Of a DNA stretch of 64,000 nucleotides, positions 25,647 to 33,636 are shown one piece after another. Both the position numbers and the translations under genes were made by a program. The DNA lies in assembly GCA_910587095.1 (NCBI GenBank), contig CAJUMJ010000004.1, positions 54,640 to 118,639 of the forward strand. Reading direction: 5' to 3'. How positions within the stretch are numbered: the stretch's first letter is position 1; every line of letters begins with the position of its first letter. The notes below the pieces were generated by a model that was not told the origin of the DNA, made no database searches, and saw only the letters and a program-made list of their open reading frames with translations. This stretch comes from an uncultured Lachnospiraceae bacterium. GTDB taxonomy: Bacteria > Bacillota > Clostridia > Lachnospirales > Lachnospiraceae.

Positions 25647-26089
25647 AAAAAACCGCTTACCGCAAAAATCTCCATGTAGACCGACATATAGAATGATAAC
25701 TGCGAACCGCCTTCATCCACATACCTTTCGAAAATATGCTGCACTTCCGATTTGGTAATCCCATGCTGCCAGTCCTTCATCGCCGCATGAGCCACATCCA
25801 ACATCACCGAAAGCGCCGGCATTCCGCCTTCCCCGGTTCCCATGATATTCATCAGGTTCGTCTTATACTTACTTTCCAGTTCCACAATGGCGGCGGTTCT
25901 CAATTTCAGCCGGTATCTCTCTCCGCCAGCCTCCCATATCGCAAATGGCTTTCTCTTCGGCATCTCTACCGCCTTTCCCTGCTCTGTCCCGTTTTCCTGT
26001 TTCTCTGTAGTTACTTCTTTCATGTCATTTGCTGCCGTCACGGCTGCCGCCATAGCATCTGCTTCCTTATTTTTATCAAAAAATACCAT
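25586..26089 (-). CDS. Tail assembly chaperone, short form (DUF6096-like)
   Basis: This 167-residue protein lies between the major tail protein and tape measure genes, the position of gpG-like chaperones. It has a low-complexity N-terminus, then KPFAIWEAGGERYRLKLRTAAIVELESKY and a helical domain (MLDVAHAAMKDWQHG) ending EAMTEAKETM. About 20 codons before the stop, codons TTT TTC follow GGT and form T TTT TTC, a canonical -1 slippery heptamer. The long product is given in the entry at 25119-25646. Confidence 0.8.
   Translation of the reverse strand: MVFFDKNKEADAMAAAVTAANDMKEVTTEKQENGTEQGKAVEMPKRKPFAIWEAGGERYRLKLRTAAIVELESKYKTNLMNIMGTGEGGMPALSVMLDVAHAAMKDWQHGITKSEVQHIFERYVDEGGSQLSFYMSVYMEIFAVSGFFSVNLSNQMQEAMTEAKETM
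25646..25652 (-). promoter_or_regulatory. Programmed -1 frameshift slippery site TTTTTTC
   Basis: On the minus strand the zero-frame codons read GGT TTT TTC, giving heptamer T TTT TTC. After a -1 slip the reading continues CTC CGT GAA without a stop for 176 triplets into the downstream frame. Confidence 0.75.
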
Positions 26090-26124
26090 GCTGCCTTCCT
26101 CCTGTCACTCGATTAATCACTCGA

Positions 26125-26619
26125 TTACTCTGTTTTCTCTTCTCCCTCCGGCGTCGGTTCCTTCTCCGGCTCTCCCGTTCCGGTATCTGTTGCCCCTCCC
26201 GCTTCTTCTCCAGGATCTGTCACCTGGATTTCACTCTGCAGGGCCATATTGAGGTTCCACTCGATAACGCCGTTTACGCCGCCCCCTGTCCGTTTTACGG
26301 CCACCTGCGCATCATACTCGTACTTAGTGCCGTCCGGCAGTGTCTCACAGAAGGAAAGTACCTCCCTCGCTGCCGCCGCCTTCCTCATCACGCGGTACGG
26401 AGAATCCTCCGAAGTGTTCTCATACTTAAATTTGTATGTAAGTTCCCCCGCATCGCCGATGCCGTATTCATACTGCTTTTGTTTGTCCGCAAGCCCGGTA
26501 TTATCTATTTTCTCAGGATCATCCCCCAGCTCCGGAATCTCCTTGATGCCGGTAAGAATCTCATAATCTCCCCGCGCTCCCTTTTTCCTGTAGCCCAGTG
26601 TCGCTCCATTAGCTAACAT
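26125..26619 (-). CDS. Major tail tube protein
   Basis: The product is 164 residues. The N-terminus MLANGATLGYRKKGARG and core (ILTGIKEIPELGDDPEKIDNT, LTYKFKYENTSEDSPYRVM) match phi13-type major tail proteins of Gram-positive siphophages. The last 30 residues are Gly/Glu/Pro-rich and probably exposed on the tube surface. It lies just before the chaperone genes, as expected. Confidence 0.85.
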   Translation of the reverse strand: MLANGATLGYRKKGARGDYEILTGIKEIPELGDDPEKIDNTGLADKQKQYEYGIGDAGELTYKFKYENTSEDSPYRVMRKAAAAREVLSFCETLPDGTKYEYDAQVAVKRTGGGVNGVIEWNLNMALQSEIQVTDPGEEAGGATDTGTGEPEKEPTPEGEEKTE

Positions 26620-26635
26620 ATCCCGCTTTTCCTCC

Positions 26636-26992
26636 TTATCCCTGATATACCATCTGCGTGTCTACATCAATGATTCCCTCATAACGCATTACCTTATGCT
26701 TCATGCCCGACGGGTCTGCGACATCGCCGCAGGCAACTCTCCGAAGTCCCAGCGGGCATATCGCCTTGTCTATCTCCAATGCTGTCACTGACGTGCTGTC
26801 GTTGTTCCAGATATCCACTTTGTAAAGCAGATGCGCCTTACTCTCTTTATTATCCACCCACTCTACAACGGAATTATCCTCCTCCGTGTACTGGATGGCC
26901 GGAAGCTTTCCCCAGTCTTTCGGGTATCCGTCACTCACATTCTCAGTAATGCCTTTGATGGCATCATATACCTGATCCTTTACATTAATCAT
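26636..26992 (-). CDS. Tail terminator/completion protein
   Basis: This 118-residue protein starts MINVKDQVYDAIKGITENV and contains AIQYTEEDNSVVEWVDNKES followed by VDIWNND, the pattern of DUF3168/gpU-like tail terminators that cap the tail tube. It overlaps the HK97-gp10-like gene by 4 bp. Confidence 0.7.
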   Translation of the reverse strand: MINVKDQVYDAIKGITENVSDGYPKDWGKLPAIQYTEEDNSVVEWVDNKESKAHLLYKVDIWNNDSTSVTALEIDKAICPLGLRRVACGDVADPSGMKHKVMRYEGIIDVDTQMVYQG

Positions 26993-27483
26993 GTCTTTCC
27001 TGCCTTTCTGATCCCTTCCCGCAGATCATTGCCAATTGCTCTTACCACCTGCTTTTCCATGCTCTTTAAAGCCGGATACATGAACGGCTGGGCAGGCTGT
27101 CCCTCGGTGGTGTGAAAACCTCCCTCCTCATCCGCCCACACCCATTGTTCCTGTGTGTATGCCACCGGCACATTTGGGGAAATGCCCGCATGATCCGCCT
27201 GTCCAACCGGCCCTGTACCAAATTCTACAAAGGCCGCATGCGGCGCATCTGTATACACCGTCCCTGTGACGGCATCCGCCTCCTGATCTGCTTTGGTGTA
27301 TATGCTCCCCCTCAGTTCCCCTCTTGGGACAAAACTCCATGGACCGCTATACACCGGACACAGTTTCACTGCCACGCCCCTGACTACTTCCGCCTGCCTC
27401 TTCACCGCCTTGTACACAACCGGCTCCATAGCTCCAAGCCGGTCAAATTTCCGCATAAGGCTCTGCGCTCCCCGTATCTCCAT
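26989..27483 (-). CDS. HK97 gp10-like neck protein
   Basis: This 164-residue protein has an N-terminal helix (LMRKFDRLGAMEPVVYKAVKR) and VYSGPWSFVPRGELRGSIY. The family-typical YTDAPHAAFVEFGTGPVGQ and C-terminal QPAQPFMYPALKS follow. Such proteins sit at the head-tail junction. Confidence 0.85.
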   Translation of the reverse strand: MEIRGAQSLMRKFDRLGAMEPVVYKAVKRQAEVVRGVAVKLCPVYSGPWSFVPRGELRGSIYTKADQEADAVTGTVYTDAPHAAFVEFGTGPVGQADHAGISPNVPVAYTQEQWVWADEEGGFHTTEGQPAQPFMYPALKSMEKQVVRAIGNDLREGIRKAGKT

Positions 27484-27487
27484 TCGA

Positions 27488-27811
27488 TCACATCCTTTCC
27501 AATTCCATCATTCGGGGGCAGTACTCCGGCTTTACGGATATGATTTTGTAATCCGGGGTATCCTCAGGTCCTGCAAATACACAGATTCCGTCCCCCTCCT
27601 TCATTTCCTCCGTACCCTCATACGCCATATTTTTTATGTAAGTCAGTTTTTCCCCGTACATTTCGGCCTGCACCCGGCCTCCTGCCGGCCAGATCGTAGC
27701 CTTCACCGCTATCGGTTCCCCATAGGTTACCAGGGAACCGCCCTCTTTATTCTTTTCTGTCTTCCGTCTCCTCAGGTAAAATGTCTTCATCAGGCTTTTT
27801 CTCATACGCAT
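27488..27811 (-). CDS. Head-tail adaptor (head closure) protein
   Basis: This 107-residue beta-rich protein contains FYLRRRKTEKNKEGG, VKATIWPAGGRVQAEMYGE and KYIISVKPEY-like strands, the layout of SPP1 gp16/HK97 head-closure proteins. Its start overlaps the connector gene by 65 bp. GGAGAG precedes ATG 27811; an internal ATG at 27790 is the alternative. Confidence 0.65.
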   Translation of the reverse strand: MRMRKSLMKTFYLRRRKTEKNKEGGSLVTYGEPIAVKATIWPAGGRVQAEMYGEKLTYIKNMAYEGTEEMKEGDGICVFAGPEDTPDYKIISVKPEYCPRMMELERM

Positions 27812-28100
27812 GGCCGTTCACTCTCCCTAACCGGTATCGTTTGATTATCTCCTCAATGTCCTTCGGGATCTCCGCAAACACAGCGGATATTCCTCCGCCG
27901 CTCCGGCTCGTTTCGCCTTCCGTCCCCATACGGTTATAAGCCGCCACGGCCCAGTCCCGCACCGATGGCTTCAACGGATAAATCATCCTTGTTCTTCCCG
28001 TCAAAGACAAAACTTTTTCTTCCGCCATGGCAAGTAAAAGGGAGAGCAGATCCTCGTCGCTCTCCCCGGTTATCTTTTTAAGCATATCCAGATCCGTCAT
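27747..28100 (-). CDS. Head-tail connector protein (gp6-like)
   Basis: The 117-residue helical protein begins MTDLDMLKKITGESDEDLLSLLLAMAEEKV and continues RDWAVAAYNRMGTEGETSRS, the signature of phage gp6/gp15-type connectors that join portal to tail. Confidence 0.75.
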   Translation of the reverse strand: MTDLDMLKKITGESDEDLLSLLLAMAEEKVLSLTGRTRMIYPLKPSVRDWAVAAYNRMGTEGETSRSGGGISAVFAEIPKDIEEIIKRYRLGRVNGHAYEKKPDEDILPEETEDRKE

Positions 28101-28119
28101 GTATCCCGCTCCTTCCCCG

Positions 28120-28521
28120 TTAATGGTTGAGGATCATCGCAATCAGAGTATCCTTATTCATATTCGAATATCCCGTAATCCCCAGCTCCTTAGCTTTCTC
28201 CCTGAGTGCCGGCAGATACATTTCCGCCAACTGTTCCTCATCAGGAGCGGCCGCTTTGTCCTCCTGTTTCTCCTCGTCGGATCCATACTGTCCTCCGTTG
28301 TCACTCATATCCGCCTCAGAAACATCCCCTTTTGCCTCGATGGCAGATTTATCCGTTTTTTCCTTTTTAGGCGCTCTTTTGGGCTTCTGGACGCCTTCTG
28401 CGGCCAAATCCTCCTGCCTCTCCGCTACGGAATAGGTTTCCGTGTCCTTTCTGCAAGACTTAATGGCATCCATATTATGGCATTCCTGCACATTGCCGGT
28501 CTTCTTGTTCAATACATACAT
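28120..28521 (-). CDS. Capsid-adjacent protein with C-terminal Rho-N/SAP-like segment
   Basis: The product is 133 residues, starting MYVLNKKTGNVQECHNMDAI, with a Lys/Glu-rich central linker. A C-terminal LREKAKELGITGYSNMNKD helix-turn-helix resembles the Rho N-terminal/SAP nucleic-acid-binding unit. ATG 28521 has AAGGAGGAAAG upstream. It lies directly after the capsid gene; a minor head or DNA-organising role is possible. Confidence 0.6.
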   Translation of the reverse strand: MYVLNKKTGNVQECHNMDAIKSCRKDTETYSVAERQEDLAAEGVQKPKRAPKKEKTDKSAIEAKGDVSEADMSDNGGQYGSDEEKQEDKAAAPDEEQLAEMYLPALREKAKELGITGYSNMNKDTLIAMILNH

Positions 28522-28565
28522 GCTGCACTTTCCTCCTTCATCCCGCATTTTCCGTCATTTTCTGC

Positions 28566-29420
28566 CTATGCGGATTTGCTTGCCGTAAGCACCGAAAGGC
28601 ACTTGGGCTGCACAACCTTGCCTCCGTACACATGAAGCCCTTTCACTGCATCCGCGAACCGTTTCTCAGGGCTGTATGCCTTGGTTTCCAAAATCTGCTC
28701 CGCGTAGGAAGCTCCGGCATTCGTGCCTGCTATGATCTTATACTTTGCTCCCGAGGTGTTCGGTACATTGTTGGAAAGCCATACCTTAAATCCTGCCGCC
28801 ACTCCGACTTCTCCGCCTTCGATCAATGCTTTGTTGTAGTCGGTACCATTTCCTACAAACCGATTGTCCTTCAAAAGAAGCCCGTGATACCACGCCGGAA
28901 TAACCACCCATCTTCCCTCTGTCGGCACATCCTTCTCCGTGAGATCCGTTCCCAAATCTACCAGATAGTCATATGCATCGCTCTTCGTGGGAACCACCGC
29001 GGATGTATCCGAACCCAAATTTGCACTGTTGTTCTGCGCCGCCAGGTACATCATGTTGGACAGAAAAAGATCCGTCACATCATTCATTTTGTACGCCGAT
29101 CTCTGCATGGCCGCATCCATCAGTTTAGGATTGACCTGCGCCTTATCCACATCATCGATGGAAAAGTTAAAATACTTTGCCTGATCGATGGTAAGGATGG
29201 TCTGGTCACCGCTCGGATCCTCCGGCTCATCGATATCTTTTCCCTTCTCATAATCTTTTACGGTGATATCTCCGATCTGGTTGATCTTCACCGTATCACC
29301 GTAGTTTCTGATCTCGCCCTCGTAATCCCTGTTAACCAGGGCTGCGTAAACGTGTTTTTTATCCAGATGTGCCAAAAGTCTGGCGCTCCAGATCGTGGGG
29401 ATAAAATTAGTTACAGACAT
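28566..29420 (-). CDS. Major capsid protein
   Basis: The product is 284 residues. SVTNFIPTIWSARLLAHLDK, the N-arm segment RNYGDTVKINQIGDITV, and YFNFSIDDVDKAQ match P22 gp5/phage coat proteins with the HK97 fold. The C-terminal part has the A-domain stretch GEVGVAAGFKVWLSNNVP. It follows the scaffold gene, and no protease domain is seen, so assembly probably uses the separate scaffold. Confidence 0.9.
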   Translation of the reverse strand: MSVTNFIPTIWSARLLAHLDKKHVYAALVNRDYEGEIRNYGDTVKINQIGDITVKDYEKGKDIDEPEDPSGDQTILTIDQAKYFNFSIDDVDKAQVNPKLMDAAMQRSAYKMNDVTDLFLSNMMYLAAQNNSANLGSDTSAVVPTKSDAYDYLVDLGTDLTEKDVPTEGRWVVIPAWYHGLLLKDNRFVGNGTDYNKALIEGGEVGVAAGFKVWLSNNVPNTSGAKYKIIAGTNAGASYAEQILETKAYSPEKRFADAVKGLHVYGGKVVQPKCLSVLTASKSA

Positions 29421-29444
29421 TTTTTCTTTCCTCCTTTAATCTAC

Positions 29445-30173
29445 TTATTTCCCGGCTTTCATGGCCGCCTGCACGGCATCCCAGTTTTTATTAATCTCAT
29501 CCGCGCTCATGGCCCTGATCTGATCCATGGTATATGCCGCTCTATCTTCTGCCTTTCTCGGCGGTTTCCCGCCCGCTAAACGACTCTCAACCGCTTTCTC
29601 AACAGCCTCCTGAAACGCCCTCCCAACAGCATCAATGGATGCAATACACATCTCAGCACTGGAATAGTCCAACACATCCGCCAGCGATACGGGAAGCCCT
29701 TTCTCGGCAAGCTGTTCCTTGGCTGTCGCAGTAAGCTCTCTCCTTGTAATGCTTGCCTCTCTGTCAGCCAGTTCCTTTTCCCGCTTTTCCTTCTCATACT
29801 GCATCTTTTGATCACTGTTCATCCTTGCCAGTTTCTCAGCCTCGGTCCTTGCCGCCTCAATTCTGGCATCAATTTCCTTCTGCATCTTGCCCTTGCTCGT
29901 TTCCAGCGCTTTCCCGACTCTCCGGTCAAATTCTGCCTGGTTTTTGGGATCTTTCAGGAAATCATCAAAGCTCACCGCCCCGCCTGCTGCCCGACTGCCT
30001 TCGCCTTCTGGTTCCCTTGTCTCCGATCCTCCATCTCCAGATCCCGGCTGGATACCTTCACCACCCGCCGCATTTCCAGACTCGCCCCCGCCGCCTGCAG
30101 ATCCGTCGGCAAAAAACTGCAAATTCATGGGCACAGTCAATCCCCTGCTATAATCGTTGTTCCTATATTTCAT
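29445..30173 (-). CDS. Capsid scaffolding protein (DUF4355-like)
   Basis: This 242-residue protein starts MKYRNNDYSRGLTVPMNLQ. It has a Gly/Glu-rich unstructured segment (residues 25-75) and a long coiled coil (KMQKEIDARIEAARTEAEKL, KREKELADREASITRRELTA), then a C-terminal capsid-binding-type tail. AAGGAGGAG precedes ATG 30173; the upstream extension is a chance open frame. Confidence 0.85.
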   Translation of the reverse strand: MKYRNNDYSRGLTVPMNLQFFADGSAGGGGESGNAAGGEGIQPGSGDGGSETREPEGEGSRAAGGAVSFDDFLKDPKNQAEFDRRVGKALETSKGKMQKEIDARIEAARTEAEKLARMNSDQKMQYEKEKREKELADREASITRRELTATAKEQLAEKGLPVSLADVLDYSSAEMCIASIDAVGRAFQEAVEKAVESRLAGGKPPRKAEDRAAYTMDQIRAMSADEINKNWDAVQAAMKAGK

Positions 30174-30357
30174 GTTCTCCTCCTTCTTATGCCCCCGCAT
30201 TTCCCTTCCGGGCCCCACGGATTCATTCATTGTTTTTGCCTGCCTCTTGTTTTTTGTCCCCGGCAGCTTCGGACATGCCTCTCCTCCTTCCTTTTTAGCA
30301 TATAAAAAGAGCCATACATCCCTGTATAGCCCTTCGCGCACTCCATTAAATATTCTT

Positions 30358-30561
30358 TTATACCGTGTCTGTCTGCTCCTCTATGGCAGCAATTTCGCTC
30401 TCCTTAAATTCTACAAGTCCCGAACCGACTGCAAGCAGCAGCTCCCTCTCCCCGGAATCGCTGTCCCATTCTGAAATAATTCCGTCTACTTCGCCTTGCC
30501 AGCATCTCCCGTCAATATCTGTAAGTTTAATCTGTTTCCCCAAATATCTCTGTTCTATCAT
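30358..30561 (-). CDS. 67-residue LSM-like protein coupled to the toxin-domain head gene
   Basis: The product starts MIEQRYLGKQIKLTDIDGRC, then GEVDGIISEWDSDSGERELLL and FKESEIAAIEE. This five-strand pattern of an Sm/LSM-like barrel is typical of small phage and element proteins. Its ATG overlaps the TGA of the head gene (ATGA) and GAGGAAATGA lies upstream, so it is translated with it. Since that head protein ends in a toxin-50 domain, this is the obvious candidate for an immunity protein. Alternatively it is a structural or RNA-binding protein unrelated to the toxin. Confidence 0.65.
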   Translation of the reverse strand: MIEQRYLGKQIKLTDIDGRCWQGEVDGIISEWDSDSGERELLLAVGSGLVEFKESEIAAIEEQTDTV

Positions 30562-32099
30562 TTCATTTCCTCTTTCGGTACTATATGTACCCCGCTTTTC
30601 GAATAATGTATTATAAAACTCCCTGTTGCCGTTTCCTTTCCTTCCAGATTCCTGCACACGCCGACCTGCTCTTTGACTGTAATTTTCTCTTTTCCTGTAT
30701 ATTTTCCTTTATTGTCCCTGATAATACTGCCTGTACCTGCATACATATTCACCAGCTCCTGTGCCTGTTCTTCCGTTATCGTAAGATAGCTCCTACCCTC
30801 CATGTAATTATTATGGCCTCTGATATGCTTGCCCTGCTTTCCGGAATGAATCATCTTGTTCGTTTCATCCGAACGGATTTTAGTACGCAGAATCGTATCT
30901 TTGTATTCCGTCTGTATCCCGTGCCATGTATCAGGATTATTATACTTCATATCCTGAAACGCGGCAACGTCCTTTCCCGCTTTCTTCCCGATCACGCCCC
31001 TGTATTTCTCATACTGCCTGCGATCCGCCGCCCGGTTACGGAGTATCTTTTCCGACGCCTGTGCCTGCGGGTTCCCGGCCACATTCTGGCTGTACCACTC
31101 TTTATAATTCATGGATGCGGGAACCAGCCTGTTCTCCCCGGTATCCGGATCCCTTGCCCGGCGTTTTAATCCAGATACCACGCCCTCGTCCAGATGAATT
31201 ATGGTCGTCGACCTGCAAAACGGATGCATCGGATTCATATTTACCCCCGGCATGGCATCTTTCCGTGAAAAAACTTTGCCGTCCATCTCCCTGCATACCT
31301 CAGAAGTCAACAGATCCAGCACAGCCACAAACTCGTATTTCTCCGCATCACATTCCTCATAAGCCGCAAGCTGCATCTGCCCGTTGACAAAGTTGCTCTC
31401 TGTTCTTACCAGCCTGCGCGCCTCAAACGCTCCCGCCGCATACTTACCGGCAATCTCCCTTGCCATCTCCCTTTCGCTTTTCCCTGTCAAAAGCCCTAAA
31501 AGCATCTGCTCCTTCACATCATCCGCCAGCCCCTGCAAATTTTTCCATATTCTTGCGGAATAATTGGCCCCGCTCCAGGTAGATCGGAGAAGCCGCTCCA
31601 GTTTCGCCGGATCGACGGCCGAAAAACTAAACTGAAATCCCACCTGTCTTTGCACATTGTAGATCTCCCTGTAGTAAGCGTTTTGTGCCAGGTCTTTATA
31701 ATGCGAGGTCGTGATCTGCTTCTCCTGCTTGTATACCTCCTTCATCATGCGGTCTATTTCCGCTTGAAGCTGCTCCAGTCTTCCGATCCGGGCCCCGTAT
31801 GCCTGACTTTCCAGTTTGGCTAAAAGCTCCGCATATCCCGTATCCGTCCTGTTTTTCCCTTCCAATGCCCTGCGCAGTTCTGCAATGTCATTTTTATTCC
31901 GCAATGTATTGAGAAGGGTCATCGCCTCCTTATCTGTCAGGTGATGCTTATCCCTGAACTTCTCGTAAATTCCATCTATCCGATAACTGAGGTGGCGTGA
32001 CGCCTTTGCATATATGTCCGCAAGTCTCTCTGCCACCTTTTCCGCGCTCTCCATGCTCTCATACATGGCCCGCGCCTGTCTGTTCTCCCAATACCCCAC
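30558..32099 (-). CDS. SPP1 gp7-type head protein fused to a toxin-50 domain
   Basis: This 513-residue protein combines two parts. Residues 1-320 form a minor capsid/head-morphogenesis protein with a long coiled coil and the conserved AGAFEARRLVRTESNFVNGQ plus MNPMHPFCRSTTIIHLD. Residues about 405-513 match the polymorphic-toxin type 50 pattern: SGKQGKHIRGHNNYMEGRSY, AGTGSI, EKITVKEQVGVCRNLEGKET, IHYSKSGVHIVP. The domain is classed as a putative nuclease toxin from context in the family. Head proteins of this type can be packaged, so delivery with DNA is conceivable. The following 67-residue gene overlaps by ATGA. Confidence 0.8.
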   Translation of the reverse strand: MGYWENRQARAMYESMESAEKVAERLADIYAKASRHLSYRIDGIYEKFRDKHHLTDKEAMTLLNTLRNKNDIAELRRALEGKNRTDTGYAELLAKLESQAYGARIGRLEQLQAEIDRMMKEVYKQEKQITTSHYKDLAQNAYYREIYNVQRQVGFQFSFSAVDPAKLERLLRSTWSGANYSARIWKNLQGLADDVKEQMLLGLLTGKSEREMAREIAGKYAAGAFEARRLVRTESNFVNGQMQLAAYEECDAEKYEFVAVLDLLTSEVCREMDGKVFSRKDAMPGVNMNPMHPFCRSTTIIHLDEGVVSGLKRRARDPDTGENRLVPASMNYKEWYSQNVAGNPQAQASEKILRNRAADRRQYEKYRGVIGKKAGKDVAAFQDMKYNNPDTWHGIQTEYKDTILRTKIRSDETNKMIHSGKQGKHIRGHNNYMEGRSYLTITEEQAQELVNMYAGTGSIIRDNKGKYTGKEKITVKEQVGVCRNLEGKETATGSFIIHYSKSGVHIVPKEEMK

Positions 32100-32104
32100 T
32101 CAGA

Positions 32105-33625
32105 TCACTCCCTGCCGCTTACTGCCTGCTTGTCTTTCTCCTTCCTGTCCTTTTCCGGCTCTTTTTCCTCTTTCTGTTGCGACGTCGCAACACCTTCCGG
32201 CTTCTGGTCTGTCCCGGACAAAGCGGTGTCTTCTTCCTCCTCATCCTCTCCAAATTCTGGAGGCGTGTTTGCTCCCACGCTAAATAACGCCTGCTGCCGT
32301 TTCACTTCCTCTGCCTTATGCTTTTCAACCTCTTTGATCTCATAATCCGGGTCTTCCACAAACGGAAGCAGCTTCAATAAAGTCTTATCTGATACATTGT
32401 TCTGTAGATTGGTCACGATTTGGGAAAGCTCCATAAGGTTCTTGGGTAATGCCCGGCTGAACGCAGGCATAATGGAACCGGCTTCCATCTTAACCGCCAT
32501 CAGCTTAAGGTAATTGCAGTATAACCGGATACGCTTTCTCAGCCCTTTTCTGTAATTTCTTTCCTTCACCTTGGTAAGCATCTCCATTCCAAGGAGCTTG
32601 TACTCCATGGCCACGCCGCTTATGTTCCCGGCAAAATTCTCATCCATAAAGTTGGGCACGTGACTCAAATTATAAATGTCCTCTTTTAGGGCTTTCCTTA
32701 GCACCTCCGCCCCGCTCTCATCCATCTGTCTGAGAAGGTACTCTGCCCTTGCATTTTCCGGCAGCTCCAGAAGTTTCTCCTTCCTGAGCTGTTTCTGCGC
32801 CTCAGACACCTCTTCCTCATCGTCCCCCATCAGAGCCCCGTAAAGCACAAGTACCGCATCAATGAATTGCTCTTTGTCATTGATGCGGTCACTCATCAGG
32901 GTGTTGTATGCGTCTATCAGAGGAATCTGCTGTTCAAAATCCCCTATGGCCTCCTTATTGTTCAGATATTCAATGATCTGCGGTTCTCCAAAAAAATGCC
33001 TCTCCGGCAGCTCTGTCACAGGCATGGAAGCGTCTGCCCCACTATCCGTTATGTTCAGTACATAGGTATAGTTTGACGTGCTGACCGTAGCTACATAGGT
33101 GTCGCTGTTTTCCACTGAGTTCTTCCGCTTGTAGTAGTACACCCCGCATAGTTCATTTTCTTCGATCGTATCATCCACAATGATGAATGTTGATAATGGG
33201 GATATATTCTTTGAGGTTGGCACAGCCTCTCCCTCTTTCACATACACATACTCATACCCAGCCCCATAAATACTCATATCCAATGCATTGTCCGCATCCA
33301 CATCATCTACATTCGCGTCATCAAATGCTTTCAAGAGAGGCTCGATGTCCCGCCTCCCGGTGTTTGAGTATGTTACAGGATGGCCCATGAAGTACCCGGT
33401 TACCGTGTCTGCGATCTCTTTTGCGTGATTACACACCACTTTGCTGTTGGGGGCGGCTTCATCCTCTCTCTTCTTTTGCTCAATTGCATGGTGGCCGTCA
33501 TAATACTTCTTATTTTTCATAAGCCTGCCAACCATCCCCTCATGCTTTTTTACAAGCGTAAGTATGATGCTCTTATCCAGATTATCTTCATCAAATTTCT
33601 CTGCCGGATATGTAAATCTAACCAA
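32105..33625 (-). CDS. Portal protein (SPP1 gp6-like)
   Basis: The 506-residue portal subunit forms the DNA entry vertex. Visible are YYDGHHAIEQKKRE near residue 42, NSKVVCNHAKEIADTVTGYFMGHPV, MSIYGAGYEYVYV and PNFMDENFAGNISGVAMEYK, all typical of the SPP1/phi105-type family. The C-terminal 60 residues are Glu/Lys-rich. Near residue 480 the codons for VATSQQ consist of the 16-bp palindrome found elsewhere in the prophage. Confidence 0.92.
   Translation of the reverse strand: MVRFTYPAEKFDEDNLDKSIILTLVKKHEGMVGRLMKNKKYYDGHHAIEQKKREDEAAPNSKVVCNHAKEIADTVTGYFMGHPVTYSNTGRRDIEPLLKAFDDANVDDVDADNALDMSIYGAGYEYVYVKEGEAVPTSKNISPLSTFIIVDDTIEENELCGVYYYKRKNSVENSDTYVATVSTSNYTYVLNITDSGADASMPVTELPERHFFGEPQIIEYLNNKEAIGDFEQQIPLIDAYNTLMSDRINDKEQFIDAVLVLYGALMGDDEEEVSEAQKQLRKEKLLELPENARAEYLLRQMDESGAEVLRKALKEDIYNLSHVPNFMDENFAGNISGVAMEYKLLGMEMLTKVKERNYRKGLRKRIRLYCNYLKLMAVKMEAGSIMPAFSRALPKNLMELSQIVTNLQNNVSDKTLLKLLPFVEDPDYEIKEVEKHKAEEVKRQQALFSVGANTPPEFGEDEEEEDTALSGTDQKPEGVATSQQKEEKEPEKDRKEKDKQAVSGRE
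32176..32191. repeat. 16-bp palindrome copy 1 (inside portal gene)
   Basis: GTTGCGACGTCGCAAC, a perfect palindrome, read in frame as VATSQ within the acidic C-terminal tail of the portal protein and followed by CAGAAAGAGGAAAA on the minus strand. Confidence 0.9.
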
Positions 33626-33636
33626 CTTATACCTCC

